From positions 310,001-374,000 of the forward strand of contig JAEQBH010001841.1 of the NCBI GenBank assembly GCA_016808115.1: a DNA stretch of 64,000 nucleotides. The letters are read 5' to 3'. Source of the DNA: Tetrastigma voinierianum. Lineage: Eukaryota > Streptophyta > Magnoliopsida > Vitales > Vitaceae. The notes under the pieces are model-generated. The model was not told where the DNA came from, did no database searches, and was given only the letters and a program-made list of their open reading frames with translations. Of the stretch, positions 11,440 to 22,963 are shown piece by piece (within the stretch, counting starts at the first letter, position 1; each line of letters begins with the position of its first letter). The position numbers and the translations under genes are program-made.

Positions 11440-12383
11440 TCAATACCACGATTTTGATTAGTGAAAGAATCTGATTTACCTTGATTTCCTTGGCTAGTCA
11501 CCTCTTGTTTTTGTTTTATTTTGGGCTTGGCGTTGGGTGACTTCTCTTCCTTTCTCCATTGATTCGACTTCCAAGTGGATTAACTTGGACTAGGTGTAGA
11601 ACGTGTGTTGCTACTGCCCCTCCTCTTGATTTGATTCTCAATCTTGATAGCCATATGCACCATATCCTCCAACTCCATATAATGTTGCATTTCCACCACA
11701 TTTTGAATCTCTCGATTTAAACCCATCAGAAACCTCGCCATTGTAGCCTCTCGATCTTCTTCGATATTGGATCTAGCCATTGCATTGCAACCTCCATCTC
11801 CTTATAATACTCCTCCACACTATGGTTACCTTGCCTTAGGTTTTGCAACTTGTTGTACAACTCCCGGTAGTAGTAAGTTGGGACAAATCTCTTCTGCATC
11901 ACCCTCTTAATCTTTTCTCATGTTTAAATCACTAGCTCTCTATTCAGTCTCTTATTCAACACTAGTTGGTCCCACCACACTATGGCATAATCCGAGAAAT
12001 CTATGACAGCAAGCTTCACCTTTTTATTTTCAGAATAATCGTGACAATAAAAAACCATCTCCACCTTTCTCTCCCACTCAAGATATACCTCAAGGTAATT
12101 CTTTCCTTAGAATGATGGAATCTTCATCTTAATACTACCCAAATTATTATCTTCTTGGTTCCTAGCTTCTCTAAGTCTCCCTCATACCTTCTGTCACTAA
12201 CAACTTAATCATGATCAATCTCATCCTCAAAACCATCCCCTTCATACCCTTCTTCTTCTACCCGCACCCCTCTTCTTGGCAACCTCTCCCTTCTACGCCC
12301 TGTTGGAGGGTTTTGTGGATGCTCGAAGCTTTGCTCTACCCTCTGATGGAATTGTTTCAATTCAGCCCTAAACATCTTCTTTA
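11440..12383 (-). pseudogene. H gag body
   Basis: Fragments in two frames include RSNIEEDREATMARFLMGL and MELEDMVHMAIKIENQIKRR (11780-11580). Upstream on the minus strand is EVKKMFRAELKQFHQRVEQ with an Arg/Glu-rich stretch (12383-12205). This is the capsid-region signature of a widespread plant chromovirus gag. Stops and shifts interrupt it. The upstream end is cut exactly at 12383, where element I and its CTTCA duplication begin. The missing N-terminus resumes at 18116. Confidence 0.75.
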
Positions 12384-12388
12384 CTTCA
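12384..12388. repeat. Target-site duplication CTTCA, left copy (element I)
   Basis: CTTCA precedes the LTR terminus TGATTCGC. The identical CTTCA follows the other terminus at 18116-18120. Joining the flanks at one copy restores reading of H gag across the site. Confidence 0.85.
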
Positions 12389-13734
12389 TGATTCGCACGT
12401 AAACGTGTAGCTAGGCATCTCCGAACCAACAAAATTTATATACCTATTCCTTCTACTGTTGTAGCCTAGCTACTGTAGTATAGCAGTTCTAGGGTCGAAC
12501 TCAGGGATGGGTTTTCTTCGTAGAAAATGATTTGCAGTGATTCAAAAGGGTGAATTTGAGTTTGGATTTTTGGGTTTGATAAAAACAGTGGTGTATGGTG
12601 GTTTGCAGGCTAAAAATAAAATGAAGAAAAAAAATAAGAAAAATAACTCCTTGAAGCATCGGGCTACTAGGTTGAGGTCCTAAGGTAAATGAGAGGTCCT
12701 CGAGTCATTTTCCTCGCGTTGGACCTATAGTCATTTCCCGAATCGGATCTTCATTTGGCTTTTAAAATCTAAACCCTAACAATTTTCCTTTTGAAACAAA
12801 GCATTTATTGAGCATAAGTGCTCCCGGACAGTGAAAACATGTCCCCTGATCTACCCTCTGTTGACCATAGAAGACAACTAACTAATCTCGGTGGATCTGG
12901 CAATAAGCATCCTTGAACCCCAAGATTGCGAATCTTTTGAGGTCAATCCAAGGACTCTCGAAGGAGGCTCGAGCCTATATTGAAAGATAGAAACATAAAT
13001 GCTAATAGCGCTGCGTTAAAAATAGGGGAACCAAATTTTACCTCAAAGCCCCATTTGCTCAGTGGCCCTCGTCTTGAGGATGGAGGAGGTTTAGCCAACC
13101 ATCCCTCGAGTTGTCATCCTCAAGGGGTGTTTGGCAACTAAGAGAGAAAATGAGGGAAAAAGAGAGAAAATGAAAAAGAGCGAGAACTGTTGAAAGGTTC
13201 CCGCCCAGAAAATTTTTATTAATGAAGGACCCTTCAACAGTGCTTGTCTTGGGGGCTTTTATAACCAAACCCCCCTTTACAAATTACCAAAATAACATAG
13301 CAAATACTATTACAATGGGGGCAAAAGAGGAAGAAAACCAAAAAGTGACAAAAAGTCAGCGTCAAAGCGAGGATGGTGAATGGTGCGAGGAGACATGAGC
13401 GATCCTTTGCCGGATAGCGGGTTAGCGGAGTTGCGAAAATTTCGCGGCTTCGCCAAATTTCTGCGGGCTGATTCCGGCATGCATTTTTGCTCGTCTTTCC
13501 TTTTGGTTTTTGATCTGCAATGCTGAGTTCAACTCAAATTCTTCGTGCTTGGATCGACTCAACAATTTTGGCATAAATAGCTTGCAAAACTACAAAATTA
13601 GCCACAAAATGCGATCAGTAGAATAGCAGGGACCTTAATGTGCAAATTGGGTTAATTACGCTGATTAGTACCGCAAAGTGCTCCAAAAACACATAATAAA
13701 CAGGCTCAAAATAGCACTTTTAAGCACTAATCCA
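12389..13734 (-). repeat. I 3' LTR
   Basis: Aligns with 16765-18115. Shared stretches include CAAAATTTATATACCTATTC, GGTCGAACTCAGGGATG and AAAATTTTTATTAATGAAGGAC. On the minus strand it starts TGGATTAGTGC (C/G change from TGATTAGTGC) and has a TATAAAAG box at 13256-13263. GCGAAATTTCGC words lie near 13430-13470. Confidence 0.85.
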
Positions 13735-13750
13735 CCCCCAGCTTCCCTAC
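13735..13750 (-). other. Polypurine tract of I
   Basis: On the minus strand GGGAAGCTGGGGG lies directly before the LTR start, the usual position for plus-strand priming. Confidence 0.65.
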
Positions 13751-15017
13751 ACATTGCTAGTCCTTAGTAATGAAGAAAGAAAGAAAGAGCATGCAAAACA
13801 ATATGAAAATCATGTTTACAAGAATGGTATTCAAAAGGGTGTGAACGAGTAATGCCACAATCCTCGGTGAAATCCTTTGAAACCCTTGCCCGATAACTAT
13901 CTCGAGAATGTATGCCATACAGGTGAGTATCAAAAACCTCCTCTTGGTGAATCAGCTAGAGACTTCCACGAAACCTAGTGTTTGTTAATGAGTTCTCAAA
14001 AATGGCACGCTAAATTGCACTCTCCCCTAACGACTACTCCACCTAGGACACTAACCAGCCTAAATAGATTAGGTTGTAGGGTGCAATCTTGAGAATCAGG
14101 CCTCACCAAAGTCCATGCTTGGGGATCACAGGTGGCTCCTGACCCGATTAAGGCTTAGGGCCTTGAAGTCATAGGATCTTTAGACCCATTAACTCTTGAG
14201 TTTCACCGGGACTTCGAATGATTTCGAGACTCCAGCACTTATAACTTGCTAAACCTCACCCATCCACCCATGTAACGAGCACAAAGTCGGTGACTCCTAA
14301 CCAGTTGGCATAGGGCACCGGGCTTTAAAGACTTTCGCCATATACCCATCGGACAGTGCTCAGGTTTCAAGGCAAAGCGTTGCAATTTTCTTCTTTTTCT
14401 TTTTCTCTTCTTTTTATTTTGGAAGACACATTGGCCTTCTTTTCATGGGGGTCCTTAACCTATTAAAGGTAGTCAACGAAACTAGGGTATGTTTTGCAAA
14501 GATTAGGAGGTTAGGCAGTTCTTCAGCCTATTGTTGAAACCTTATGTGCCCAGTGTGTGGTTAGCTAAAGGCGGAAGAAAAATGTCGAAAACAACAAGAA
14601 TTCAACTAATCATCCACTTAATTAAGCATGGAACCAATATAACATCAACAAGATTGGACAATGTTTCAATTTTTCAAAGCTATGAGCTAAGTAGTATAAA
14701 AAAAATGGGTGTAATTTTTAGCGCAAGTGGTAGCCAAAGTGACCAGTTGGAGCATTTTGAAAATTTTGCCTTTATAAAAATTTCAAAAGTGTTCTTTCTG
14801 GTTACATTTAGATTCTACACTCTCTAAGCTTTCCAACGGTACTAAGAACGCCTAAAACGGAGTTTGGATGAGAAAGTTGTGGTCAAAACAAAATTGGGCT
14901 GTGAAATTGGAGGAGGTTGCGAAAATTCGCAAGTTGCGAAATTTACCATGGCAAATCTTGAAAAATTATTATTAATTTTTTTAAATTTTTCAAAAACAAA
15001 TATTTTTTTGAGAGACA

Positions 15018-15087
<70 letters not shown>

Positions 15088-15545
15088 TATATATATATCA
15101 TAAAAGACAAAAAATGGAATAGTCTTCTGTGGGTGACAAAACAATAAAACAAAAAAAAAAAAAACTGTACTACAGTGCAACCTGCGAAATTTCCCAAGTT
15201 GCAAAAATTCGCAGTTCGCAGGCTGTGAAATTATTGGGTTTTGCCTTTTGCTGCAGAAATTGACCAAAAACCTGCAAAAATAAACACTGGAAAAATTTTA
15301 AAAAAATACAGAAAAATGAAAAATAAGCTAAAACAAAATTAACCAAAATTAGAGAAAATCTAAAAATAAAAATTAACTAATTCAAAATAAAATAAAATAA
15401 AGTAGAAATATGAAAACAAAAGTGGGGACAAAGATCACATCCCCACCACTTAAAACCGGTTTCTCAGCCTTTAGAGGGATCGTGGCGGGTGGAGCTAATA
15501 AATGCGGGGTTCGGGTGCTCCAAATCTGAGACAGACACGGACTCA
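13751..15545 (-). other. I untranslated interior
   Basis: 13751-14420 matches the J 3' UTR. The rest has GCGAAATT words near 14900-14950 and 15180-15230, a TA microsatellite and A-rich runs. No protein family is recognised. The open frames at 14531-14827, 14864-15103 and 15022-15267 are low-complexity. Confidence 0.55.
15022..15087. repeat. (TA)n microsatellite, about 32 units
   Basis: An uninterrupted TA run followed by CTATATATATATC. It lies inside the interior of I and creates meaningless Tyr/Ile frames on both strands. Confidence 0.95.
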
Positions 15546-16710
15546 TCATTTGTGCGTGCGGTGTGGGTAGGCTGCCAATGTATTTGATGTAGTGGCAAAG
15601 GCTTGAGCATAGGCCACTAACTTCTTTAAGTTTTGCACAAGTAGTGATGGACTGGCCTTGGTTTTAGTAGCAAGAGTTTTGGGTGTGGATTGTGCTATAG
15701 GCAGGGTATACACTTGGTTAGTAGAGGGTGCTGCTGGTAGTGGGCTATTGGTGGCTTGGTCATTGGGCTTTTGGGGCTCTTCCATTTCTTCCTTTCAACT
15801 ACCCTCCTCAGTCAGCATTGGGGAGGTTTTTTCTTTCTTCTCCCATTGACAAACAGTGGCACCAATATCTGAGGATTCCAATAATAGTTGTTGTTGACAC
15901 TGTTCCTCCACCATGGTGTCACTTAGGCACTTTTCCTCTTGACTCTCTTCCTCATGATGAACATGTTGCTGATTGACAAGCCTTGAAATTAAGCATTGCA
16001 GGTTGTGAAATTGCTGATCAATTTCACTTTGCAGGTTGTCAAATCTTTGATCCGTTTCACTTGGAAGCCCATCTAATTTTTGGTTTAGAGAGTTCTCCAC
16101 AGTATGAGTTCTTTGACTTAATTGGGCATTGGATAATGTACGCTCTTTCCCACAAAGTCACCCACCCGACTTGGTAAGGTCGAATGGCATTATTTGGAGA
16201 GATGCTTGTGGTGGTTGAAATTTCGGGAGTTGAAGCACTCACGTGGATGTGGAGAGGTACATATTATTGTAGTTTAGTCCCCAGTAGAGGTTTAGGTGGT
16301 TCCTCCAACTAGGGTTGTGGTATTTCCATATGGTCTTGCAAGTTATTGGAGGCACCATACATGAAGGCTTGCACTCCATGGAGGTTTCTATAGCCCTCAT
16401 GGACTTATAACCATTTAGATTTCTCTCAGTACTTGACTTTCTTGTTTTCCTCTTGATATTCCATTGGCTTCAAACTAATTTCCGATTCGATATTAGGCTC
16501 TTGAAGAACTTGACTTTGTCCACTTGCCTTCAAGATTTCTAATCCTTTGGGCGTGATAGTTCCTACGACAAAAAGCGAGCTGACAAAGGCAAACCGCAAA
16601 ATATCTGCGAAATTTTTATTTTTATTTATTTTTAACGATTGAAATGAACTAAAAAAAAATGATAGTAAAATGATAAAAGGAAATTCACGAGAACTTGTGA
16701 TGAGGATCAC
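15546..16710 (-). pseudogene. I gag-like remnant
   Basis: Minus-strand pieces include a predicted coiled-coil rich in Gln, Asp and Leu (QRFDNLQSEIDQQFHNLQ, 16100-15795 frame), a Pro/Thr/Ala-rich tail (15785-15546) and an upstream piece ending KPMEYQEENKKVKY. The helix-plus-tail layout resembles the C-terminal part of Athila-type gag, but the sequence is not the same as J gag. No knuckle or protease is seen. The function is inferred only from position. Confidence 0.35.
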
Positions 16711-16740
16711 AAGTGTTCAACAATCATCAAATGCACTGAC

Positions 16741-16762
16741 ACCATCCCGACAAACGGCTCCA
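16741..16762 (-). other. Primer binding site of I (Asp-tRNA type)
   Basis: On the minus strand TGGAGCCGTTTGTCGGGATGG starts two bases after the LTR end (TGATTC on plus, 16765). It is a degenerate form of the site in J, and the downstream leader also aligns with J (CATCACAAGT). Confidence 0.7.
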
Positions 16763-16764
16763 TT

Positions 16765-18115
16765 TGATTCGCCTTGCGTAAATATTGGCAGCTGGCGATT
16801 TCGAACCCGACAAAATTTATATACCTATTCATACTGCTACTGGCTACAACTCTTGCGATCATAAGCGGTTCTAGGGTCGAACTCAGGGATGAGTTTTCTT
16901 CGTACAAAATGATTTGCAGTGATTCAAAATGATGAATTTCATTTTGGATTTTTGGGTTTGATAAGCGTTGGTGTATGGTGGTTTAACGGTACGAAATAAA
17001 ATGAAAAAGAAACAAAAAGAAAAATAACTCCTTGAAGCATTGAGCTACTAGGTTGAGGTGTTAAGGTAAATGAGAGGTCCTTGGGTCCTTTTCCTCGCGT
17101 TGGACCTATAGTCATTTCCCGAACCGGATCTTCATTTGGCTTTTAAAATCTAAACCCTAACAATTTTCCTTTTGAAACAAAGCATTTATTAAGCATAAAT
17201 TGCTCGGGCCGGTGAAAACATGTCCCTGATCTACCATCTGATGACTCGCAGAAGACAACAGATCTCGATGGATCTAGCAATAAGCATCCATTGAACCCAA
17301 AAAATTGCAAATACTGGTCAATCAAGGCATCTCGAGGGCTTAAACTATATTGAAAGATAGAAACATAAATGCTAATAGTACTTGCGTTAAAAGCAGAGGA
17401 ACCAAGAATTTTACCTCAAAGCCCAGATTTGCTCATTAGCCCTCCTCTTCAAGGATGGAGGTTTAGCCAACCATCCCTTGAGTTGTCATCCTCGAGGTGT
17501 TTGGCATAACAAGAAAAGGAGAGAAAATGAGGGAAAGAGAAAATGAAAGAGCGAGAGGCTGGCGAAGGTTCTTGCCCAGAAAAATTTTATTAATGAAGGA
17601 CCCTTCAATAGTGCTTGTCTTGGGGGCTTTTTTAGCCAAGCCCCCCTTTACAAATTACCAAAATAACATAGCAAATACTATTACAATGGGAGCAAAAAAG
17701 GAAGAAAACCAAAAAGTGACAAAAAGGAGTCAAAGCGCGTCAGCGGGATGGTGAATAGTGTAGGAGACATGAGCGGTGATGCATGATGAGCAGTGCGCGA
17801 GGAAGGAAATTTATAGCTTGCGAAATTTTGCGGGGTTAATGAAAATTTCTCATTACACTTAGAATTTCTGTAGGCTCTAATTTCCATGCGTTCTGGCTGC
17901 TCTTTCATGGTTTTACGATGCAATGCTAAGTTCAACTCGAATTCTTCGTGCTTGGATCAACTCAACAATTTTGGCATAAATACCTTACAAAACTACAAAA
18001 ATAGCCACAAAATCTTGATCGATAGAATAACGAGACTTATACGATTAATACACAAAAGTGCTCAAACACACTTGTCATGGGAGATTTCGAAATAGCACTT
18101 TTTGAGCACTAATCA
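16765..18115 (-). repeat. I 5' LTR
   Basis: Partner of 12389-13734. Terminates in AGCACTAATCA at 18115, immediately followed by the CTTCA duplication. Its TATA region has decayed (CTTTTTTAG in place of CTTTTATA). Confidence 0.85.
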
Positions 18116-18120
18116 CTTCA
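18116..18120. repeat. Target-site duplication CTTCA, right copy (element I)
   Basis: Identical to 12384-12388. Confidence 0.85.
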
Positions 18121-18194
18121 CTAGTTAAGGCTTCCATAATAAAATTAATGTCAATTCCTCCCGTCACACCTTTGGATGCACCGTTGTTTGACAT
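18116..18194 (-). pseudogene. H gag N-terminus
   Basis: From an ATG at 18194 on the minus strand the frame reads MSNNGASKGVTGGIDINFIM and then EALTSE, which joins in frame sense to VKKMFRAEL at 12383 once I is removed. It is the start of the H gag gene. The start is chosen because nothing coding lies upstream in the leader. Confidence 0.7.
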
Positions 18195-18588
18195 ATTGCT
18201 GCAAAAAATAGGACCTCACAAATCACTTCCTCATGTGTTTCCACTCAAAGAATAATTCACTCGTGTTTTCACACAATTTTTTTAGCTTTTTCTCACTTTA
18301 ATGTTCTTACCACTCTTGCCTTTTCCCATTTACAATCTCTCTTTTGGTTCTTTTGGAACAATCAAACAAATTAGATTTTTTTTTCACAAAATTCAATCAA
18401 AAACCAATCAAAGGACAGGTTGGTGGCGTCAACAAAGGTTAGGACTAACAAGAAAAAAAGACACTAAAAAAAAAATCTTGGATTTTATAGATTTTTTGTA
18501 CATACTATGTTAGAACTTGATTTCTGCCAACTAGAATAGTGATAACATAGAATTTTTCTTTTTTGTCGACAGTCCTTTTCTTTCTTTT

Positions 18589-18619
<31 letters not shown>

Positions 18620-18835
18620 GTAACTTGGGATGGAAGGTTAAAAAAAAGGAAGACAAACAAAAATTATATTCGATCAAGAATGAAGGCAATCGGACTTGGG
18701 ATGTAGTAGGGAATAGGTTATGAATGAAATTGGGGGTTGAACGAAATTTAGAAGGAACGGATGAAAGTAATGGCTAAGTTGGGTTCAAACAAAGGAAAAA
18801 CATAAAAGATAGGAAAACCAGAAAATAGAACACAT
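18195..18835 (-). other. H leader; 28-base T run
   Basis: Untranslated leader between primer site and gag. It contains a 28-base T run at 18592-18619 (A run on the element strand). No gene is seen. The plus-strand frame at 18301-18513 is not credible. Confidence 0.5.
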
Positions 18836-18836
18836 T

Positions 18837-18848
18837 TGCTCGATACCA
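18837..18848 (-). other. Primer binding site of H (Met-tRNA type)
   Basis: On the minus strand TGGTATCGAGCA lies two bases after the LTR end. It is close to the common TGGTATCAGAGC site for initiator tRNA-Met. Confidence 0.65.
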
Positions 18849-18850
18849 AA

Positions 18851-19543
18851 TGAATCCCGAACCCATGACTTGGCGGGGAGGCAGTGGCCCGATTAGCTCG
18901 GAAGAACTGCTCTAGTGTTCGGCTTGGATGGATGACCTCGACCTGTTACTTATAGGGAAGCAAGAACCTTGGTTTAGAAGGACGCCACAATTGATAATGG
19001 AGATTTGATTGATAAGTCTTGATGAACGTCATGAAATAACCGATAAGTTTGAAAAAGTTCTTTCAAGAATCAAAGAGAATTTTAACTCTCAATTTTATTC
19101 ATCCATAATGTCCCCTAAAGACTAAAAAAAAGGGGGTATATATAGGCCACAAACTTTCTAAATCAAAATAAGGCAACTCCCTAAAAGCAAATCTTTCTAA
19201 AAGAAATAGTAACTCTTAAAAGCAATCTTTTTGAAAAGAAAAAACAACTCCTAAATACAAATCTTTTCTAAAAAGAAATAACAACTCCTATTTGATTAGA
19301 AAAACAAACTTTCTAAATTAAATAAAGCAACTTCTACTTTAACTTGGAGAACAAATCTTTCTAAAATAAAACTCCAAATCAAAATAGTAACAAAACTCAA
19401 AATATTTAGAAATAGAAATATATTTGGTGTCTCGAAGGTTTCGCAGCCTCCTGAATCTAAATTTTCCATTATTAAGATTGAATTTCCAATGTGTGTTGTA
19501 GAAGCTCCTGCATCATGGATCATTTGTGCTTTGATTCTCATAA
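18851..19543 (-). repeat. H 5' LTR
   Basis: Aligned with 9610-10243 over its right 634 bases. The left 60 bases correspond to the remnant at 416-467. It ends at 19543 and is followed by GTTCT. Confidence 0.75.
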
Positions 19544-19548
19544 GTTCT
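19544..19548. repeat. Target-site duplication GTTCT, right copy (element H)
   Basis: Identical to 411-415, 19 kb away. Confidence 0.7.
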
Positions 19549-19589
19549 ATTACGGTTTGATCGCCAATCCGACCAATGAATTGTTTTTT

Positions 19590-20030
19590 TTTTACAACTA
19601 AACACTTTAGTTATAATGTAGTAAACTGTTCCTACTAGGACTTGAACCCGAGATCCCTCCTCTCTCTATAACCTTGCCTATTTAAACGTTGAACACTCAA
19701 GCATATGAACTAGGCTTGATGTGCACCAATAAACCATTAGTCAGTAACTTTTCTGATTAATGATCGATCCATTTTTTAAAAAATTACCTATTACCATTTA
19801 TCAACTCTAATTTCCTACCGTAATCCTCATTTTTAACATATTGGTAAGGCGTAAAAAGAAAAAGAAAATATAAATAAATTGAAATGAAACAATGGAAATA
19901 ATTAAATATATACTTTGGTACATTATGCCTAGCTCATGTGTAGAACGTTCAACGTTTAAATAGGTAGGACATCAAGGACCCGGGGTTCTAGTGCCAATGG
20001 AATTAAAGTGTTTAGTTTTCTATACTACTC
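19590..20030. mobile_element. MITE-like foldback element
   Basis: Two arms of roughly 100-130 bp are inverted copies. ACTAAACACTTTA at the left (about 19598) faces TAAAGTGTTTAGT at the right (about 20005-20017), and inside them GCCTATTTAAACGTTGAAC faces GTTCAACGTTTAAATAGG. The 200-bp centre is AT-rich and non-coding. Short length, terminal inverted repeats and lack of an ORF fit a MITE. I could not settle the target duplication or the superfamily. Confidence 0.55.
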
Positions 20031-20048
20031 TTAAAAGTACGAAAAACA

Positions 20049-22030
20049 TTTCTCAATTTCTTCCAAAACTGCCCTTGCTAATACACGTTTTTATCTCCAT
20101 TCAATTCATTTCAATTAATCGTTTTTTTAAGAATTCCTCAAATACCATTAATATATTAACAAAATATCATTTTTATTTTTTCCATTAAAACGCCTCACAC
20201 TAATTTAGTAATAGAACCTTCTTTAAAGTTATACTTTTTTTTCGTTACCCACCTCTTATGTCTGATTCAATGACACCACCACAAATCACATTCGTTATAT
20301 TTAAGGATTTTATAATCCCTCAAATAGCATTAATATATTAACAAAGTACCCTTTTTATTTACCCATTGAAACGTCTTAAACCAATTTAGTAATGGATCAT
20401 TCTTTAAAGTCATAAATTTTTTTATCCATTACCCACCTCTATGTCCAAATCAATGACACCACCAACTCTACAAATTCATTATATTTCTCTCCACGTCATG
20501 TTGTTAAAATCAAGCAGCAACACCTTCGACTATGAAGCCTAAAGGGAGACGATCCCAAACCGGAAGATCAAATTCGATCCATCGGCAAGACAATATTCTG
20601 TTTTTTTTATTCATCATTGAATTTGAATCACTAATAACTAGGATTAGATTTCTTTCAAAATTTATTGACACATTGTTGTTATTGGGCGTTGAACATAAGG
20701 TTGATAAGACCATGAATACAATGGAAATTATGACAGATATTATAAAGATATGGGTGAAGCTGGAAAGAAGTTATATGAGATTTCTTCCAAAACAACCCTT
20801 GCTAATACACATTTTATCTCCATTCAATTCATTTCAATTAACTGTTTCTTAAGAATTCCTCAAATACCATTAATATATTAACAAAATACCATTTTTTTCC
20901 CATTAAAATGTCTCAAGCCAATGTAGTAATAGAACCTTCTTTAAAGTTGTAATTTTTTTTTCCGTTACCCACCTCCATGTTTGAATCAATGACACCACCA
21001 CAAATCACATTCGTTATATTTAACGATTTTATAATCCCTCAAATACTATTAATATATTAACAAAATACCCATTTTTATTTATTTTTTCCATTGAAACATC
21101 TAAAACCAATTTAGTAATGGATCCTTCTTTAAAGTCATAAATTTTTTTTATCTATTACCCACCCCCATGTCTGAATCAATGACACCACTGACTCTGCAAA
21201 TTCATTATATTTCTCTCCACATCATGTTGTTAAAATTAAGTAGCAACACCTTCGACTATGAAGGCTATGATAATGAAGCCTAAAGGGAGACGATACCAAA
21301 CCAGAAGATCAAATTTGATCCACTAGCAAGACAATCTTCATGGTAAATTTTTTTATTCATCATTGAATTTGAATCACTAATAACTAGGCTTTGATTTCTT
21401 TTAAATTTATAGACACATTGTTGTTATTGGGCGTTGAACATAAGGTTGACAAGACCATGAATACAATGGAAATTATGATAGATATTATAAAAGATTTGGA
21501 GTAAGCTACAAGAATTTATCACGAGGATAAAAGTACATGAAAAGTCGTTATATTTCTCTCCACATCATGTTGTTAAAATCAAGCAGCAACACCTTTGACT
21601 ATGAAGCTTGTGACTATGAAGCCTAAAGGGAGACGATCCCAAACCAGAAAGATCAAATTCTATCCACTGGCAAGACAATCTTCATGGTAAATTTTTGTTT
21701 ATTCATCATTGAATTTGAATCACTAATAACTAAGCTTTAATTTCTTTCAGCTTTATTGACACATTGTTGTTATTGAGAGTTGAACATAAGGTTGACAATA
21801 CCATGAATACAATGGAAATTATGAGAGATATTATAGAAGATTTGGGTGAAGCTGCAAATAAGTTATCCAAGGATATGAAGAACAAGATTCTATACCAAGA
21901 TGCAAAACTTGTTGATGATCTCTGAGACGCTTGTGTGTTTGTTCCACTTCGGTGAGTATCAAAGAAAAGATCGTAGATCCTCCATCTAATTTCAACTCGC
22001 CTAAGCAGAGGCCACAAAGCTTTAGACATT
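20049..22030 (+). repeat. Nested tandem duplication, about 725-bp unit with 182-bp subrepeats
   Basis: TTTCTTCCAAAAC occurs at 20057 and 20781, and GTTAAAATCAAGCAGCAAC-like sequence at about 20503, 21233 and 21573. The unit is thus present twice, followed by a third copy of its second half. Inside each unit a CCTCAAATA..ATTAATATATTAACAAA block is itself doubled about 182 bp apart (20136 and 20318). No LTR, primer site or transposase is seen. Confidence 0.75.
21590..21925 (+). pseudogene. Exon/intron-like gene fragment of unknown family
   Basis: The best-kept third copy reads KPKGRRSQT and then reaches a GTAAAT donor-like site (about 21686). After a T-rich stretch it has TTTCTTTCAG as an acceptor (ends about 21750). 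The second part reads TLLLLRVEHKVDNTMNTMEI, then MRDIIEDLGEAANKLSKDMK, and stops at TGA near 21925. Units 1 and 2 carry the same two parts with more damage (open piece 20532-20852). I do not recognise the protein. It could be a captured or duplicated host gene piece. The amphipathic Glu/Lys/Leu pattern suggests a helix and nothing more. Confidence 0.35.
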
Positions 22031-22963
22031 TTAGGTGCTTATCTTGTCTTTATATTTTGACTTGGAATAATGTCATTTTATCAAGTTTAGAGTTTTCTTT
22101 ATGATTACTTTGTTGTATTGTATCCCCTGTTTAGCTTCTAAGAATCCGAAATGAAAAATAAAAAGAAATAAAAGTAAAGTAAAATTTATTTGTTCATAAA
22201 TTATTTTATTTGAGTGACACATCGCTTTTTCAAAACTATGCTATTGTTTATTATCAAATACATTACGAACTAATATCTTCATCATTTTGAATATTTCAGT
22301 TTGTCAAACTCTCTCGAACTTATGTCATTTGCTTTTTTTAAAAAAAACTTATGTCACTTTCATTTAGAGTTGTTAAGGGTTTAAATTTATTTTATTATCA
22401 TATTTTGTAAATATGTAGATAACTCATTCTTTTATTTCATATTCCATAAATATAAAAATACCCTTAATAGCCCTTTTGATATCTTTATATAGTTTGAAAC
22501 AAATGGCTAACGATCGCTATAATGAGCCAAGGTTTTTGAAACAAATATATTATCATTTAAAAATTCTACCTTTGTAATGTTGTGAGTAGTAAGTATAATT
22601 TAATGTTGTTTTATCATACATGACATTTACTTGCCTTTGTAAATGGTGATTAAATTTATTGAGAAAAAATGGTATGAAATAAGAATTTATTATAAAAATA
22701 GTAGTGAAAATTGTTGTGTCAATGAAGTTGCTTGTATCATGTTCCAAATTGTCCACCATAGATCCATGGCCGTCTTGTTTATTAGGACTGATATCCATAA
22801 AATAGCCTCAAGCACGATTATATCATATTTTTTAATCCAAAACCCAAAATAAAATGGGAAGTTTAAATTATCCTAAATAAAGCTTATGAAATATTTGATA
22901 GTGAAGGTTTCGCTAATTTTTGTAGGTAATTAGAAGGAATCACCTAATTAGGAAAAATGCATT
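22031..22963. other. AT-rich intergenic DNA
   Basis: No recognised element or credible gene. The short frames at 22553-22852 overlap on both strands and lack any motif. Confidence 0.5.

Larger units (their letters stand above)
12389..18115 (-). mobile_element. Element I: pol-less Athila-family element inserted in H gag
   Basis: Two LTRs of nearly equal length (12389-13734, 1346 bp; 16765-18115, 1351 bp) bracket a 3.0-kb interior. An Asp-type primer site (16741-16762) and a polypurine tract lie in minus orientation, and CTTCA duplications are perfect. LTRs, primer site and 3' UTR are related to those of J. The interior holds only a gag-like remnant and AT-rich sequence, too short for pol, so it is best read as a non-autonomous relative. 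Confidence 0.85.
416..19543 (-). mobile_element. Element H: minus-strand Ty3/gypsy chromovirus-like retrotransposon, hosting two nested elements
   Basis: Once nested J and I are removed, the order read on the minus strand is 5' LTR (18851-19543), Met-type primer site, gag start, gag body, CCHC zinc knuckle, protease, a Lys/Glu-rich linker, the N-terminal part of RT, polypurine tract and 3' LTR (9610-10243 plus 416-467). Identical GTTCT duplications flank the whole. The rest of RT, RNase H and integrase are absent, so this copy is a deletion derivative that could only move by borrowing enzymes. Gag and protease motifs fit plant chromoviruses. The exact lineage is an inference. Confidence 0.8.

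Noticed and set aside
14864..15267. Frames with poly Tyr-Ile ends
   Set aside because: Produced by the TA microsatellite.
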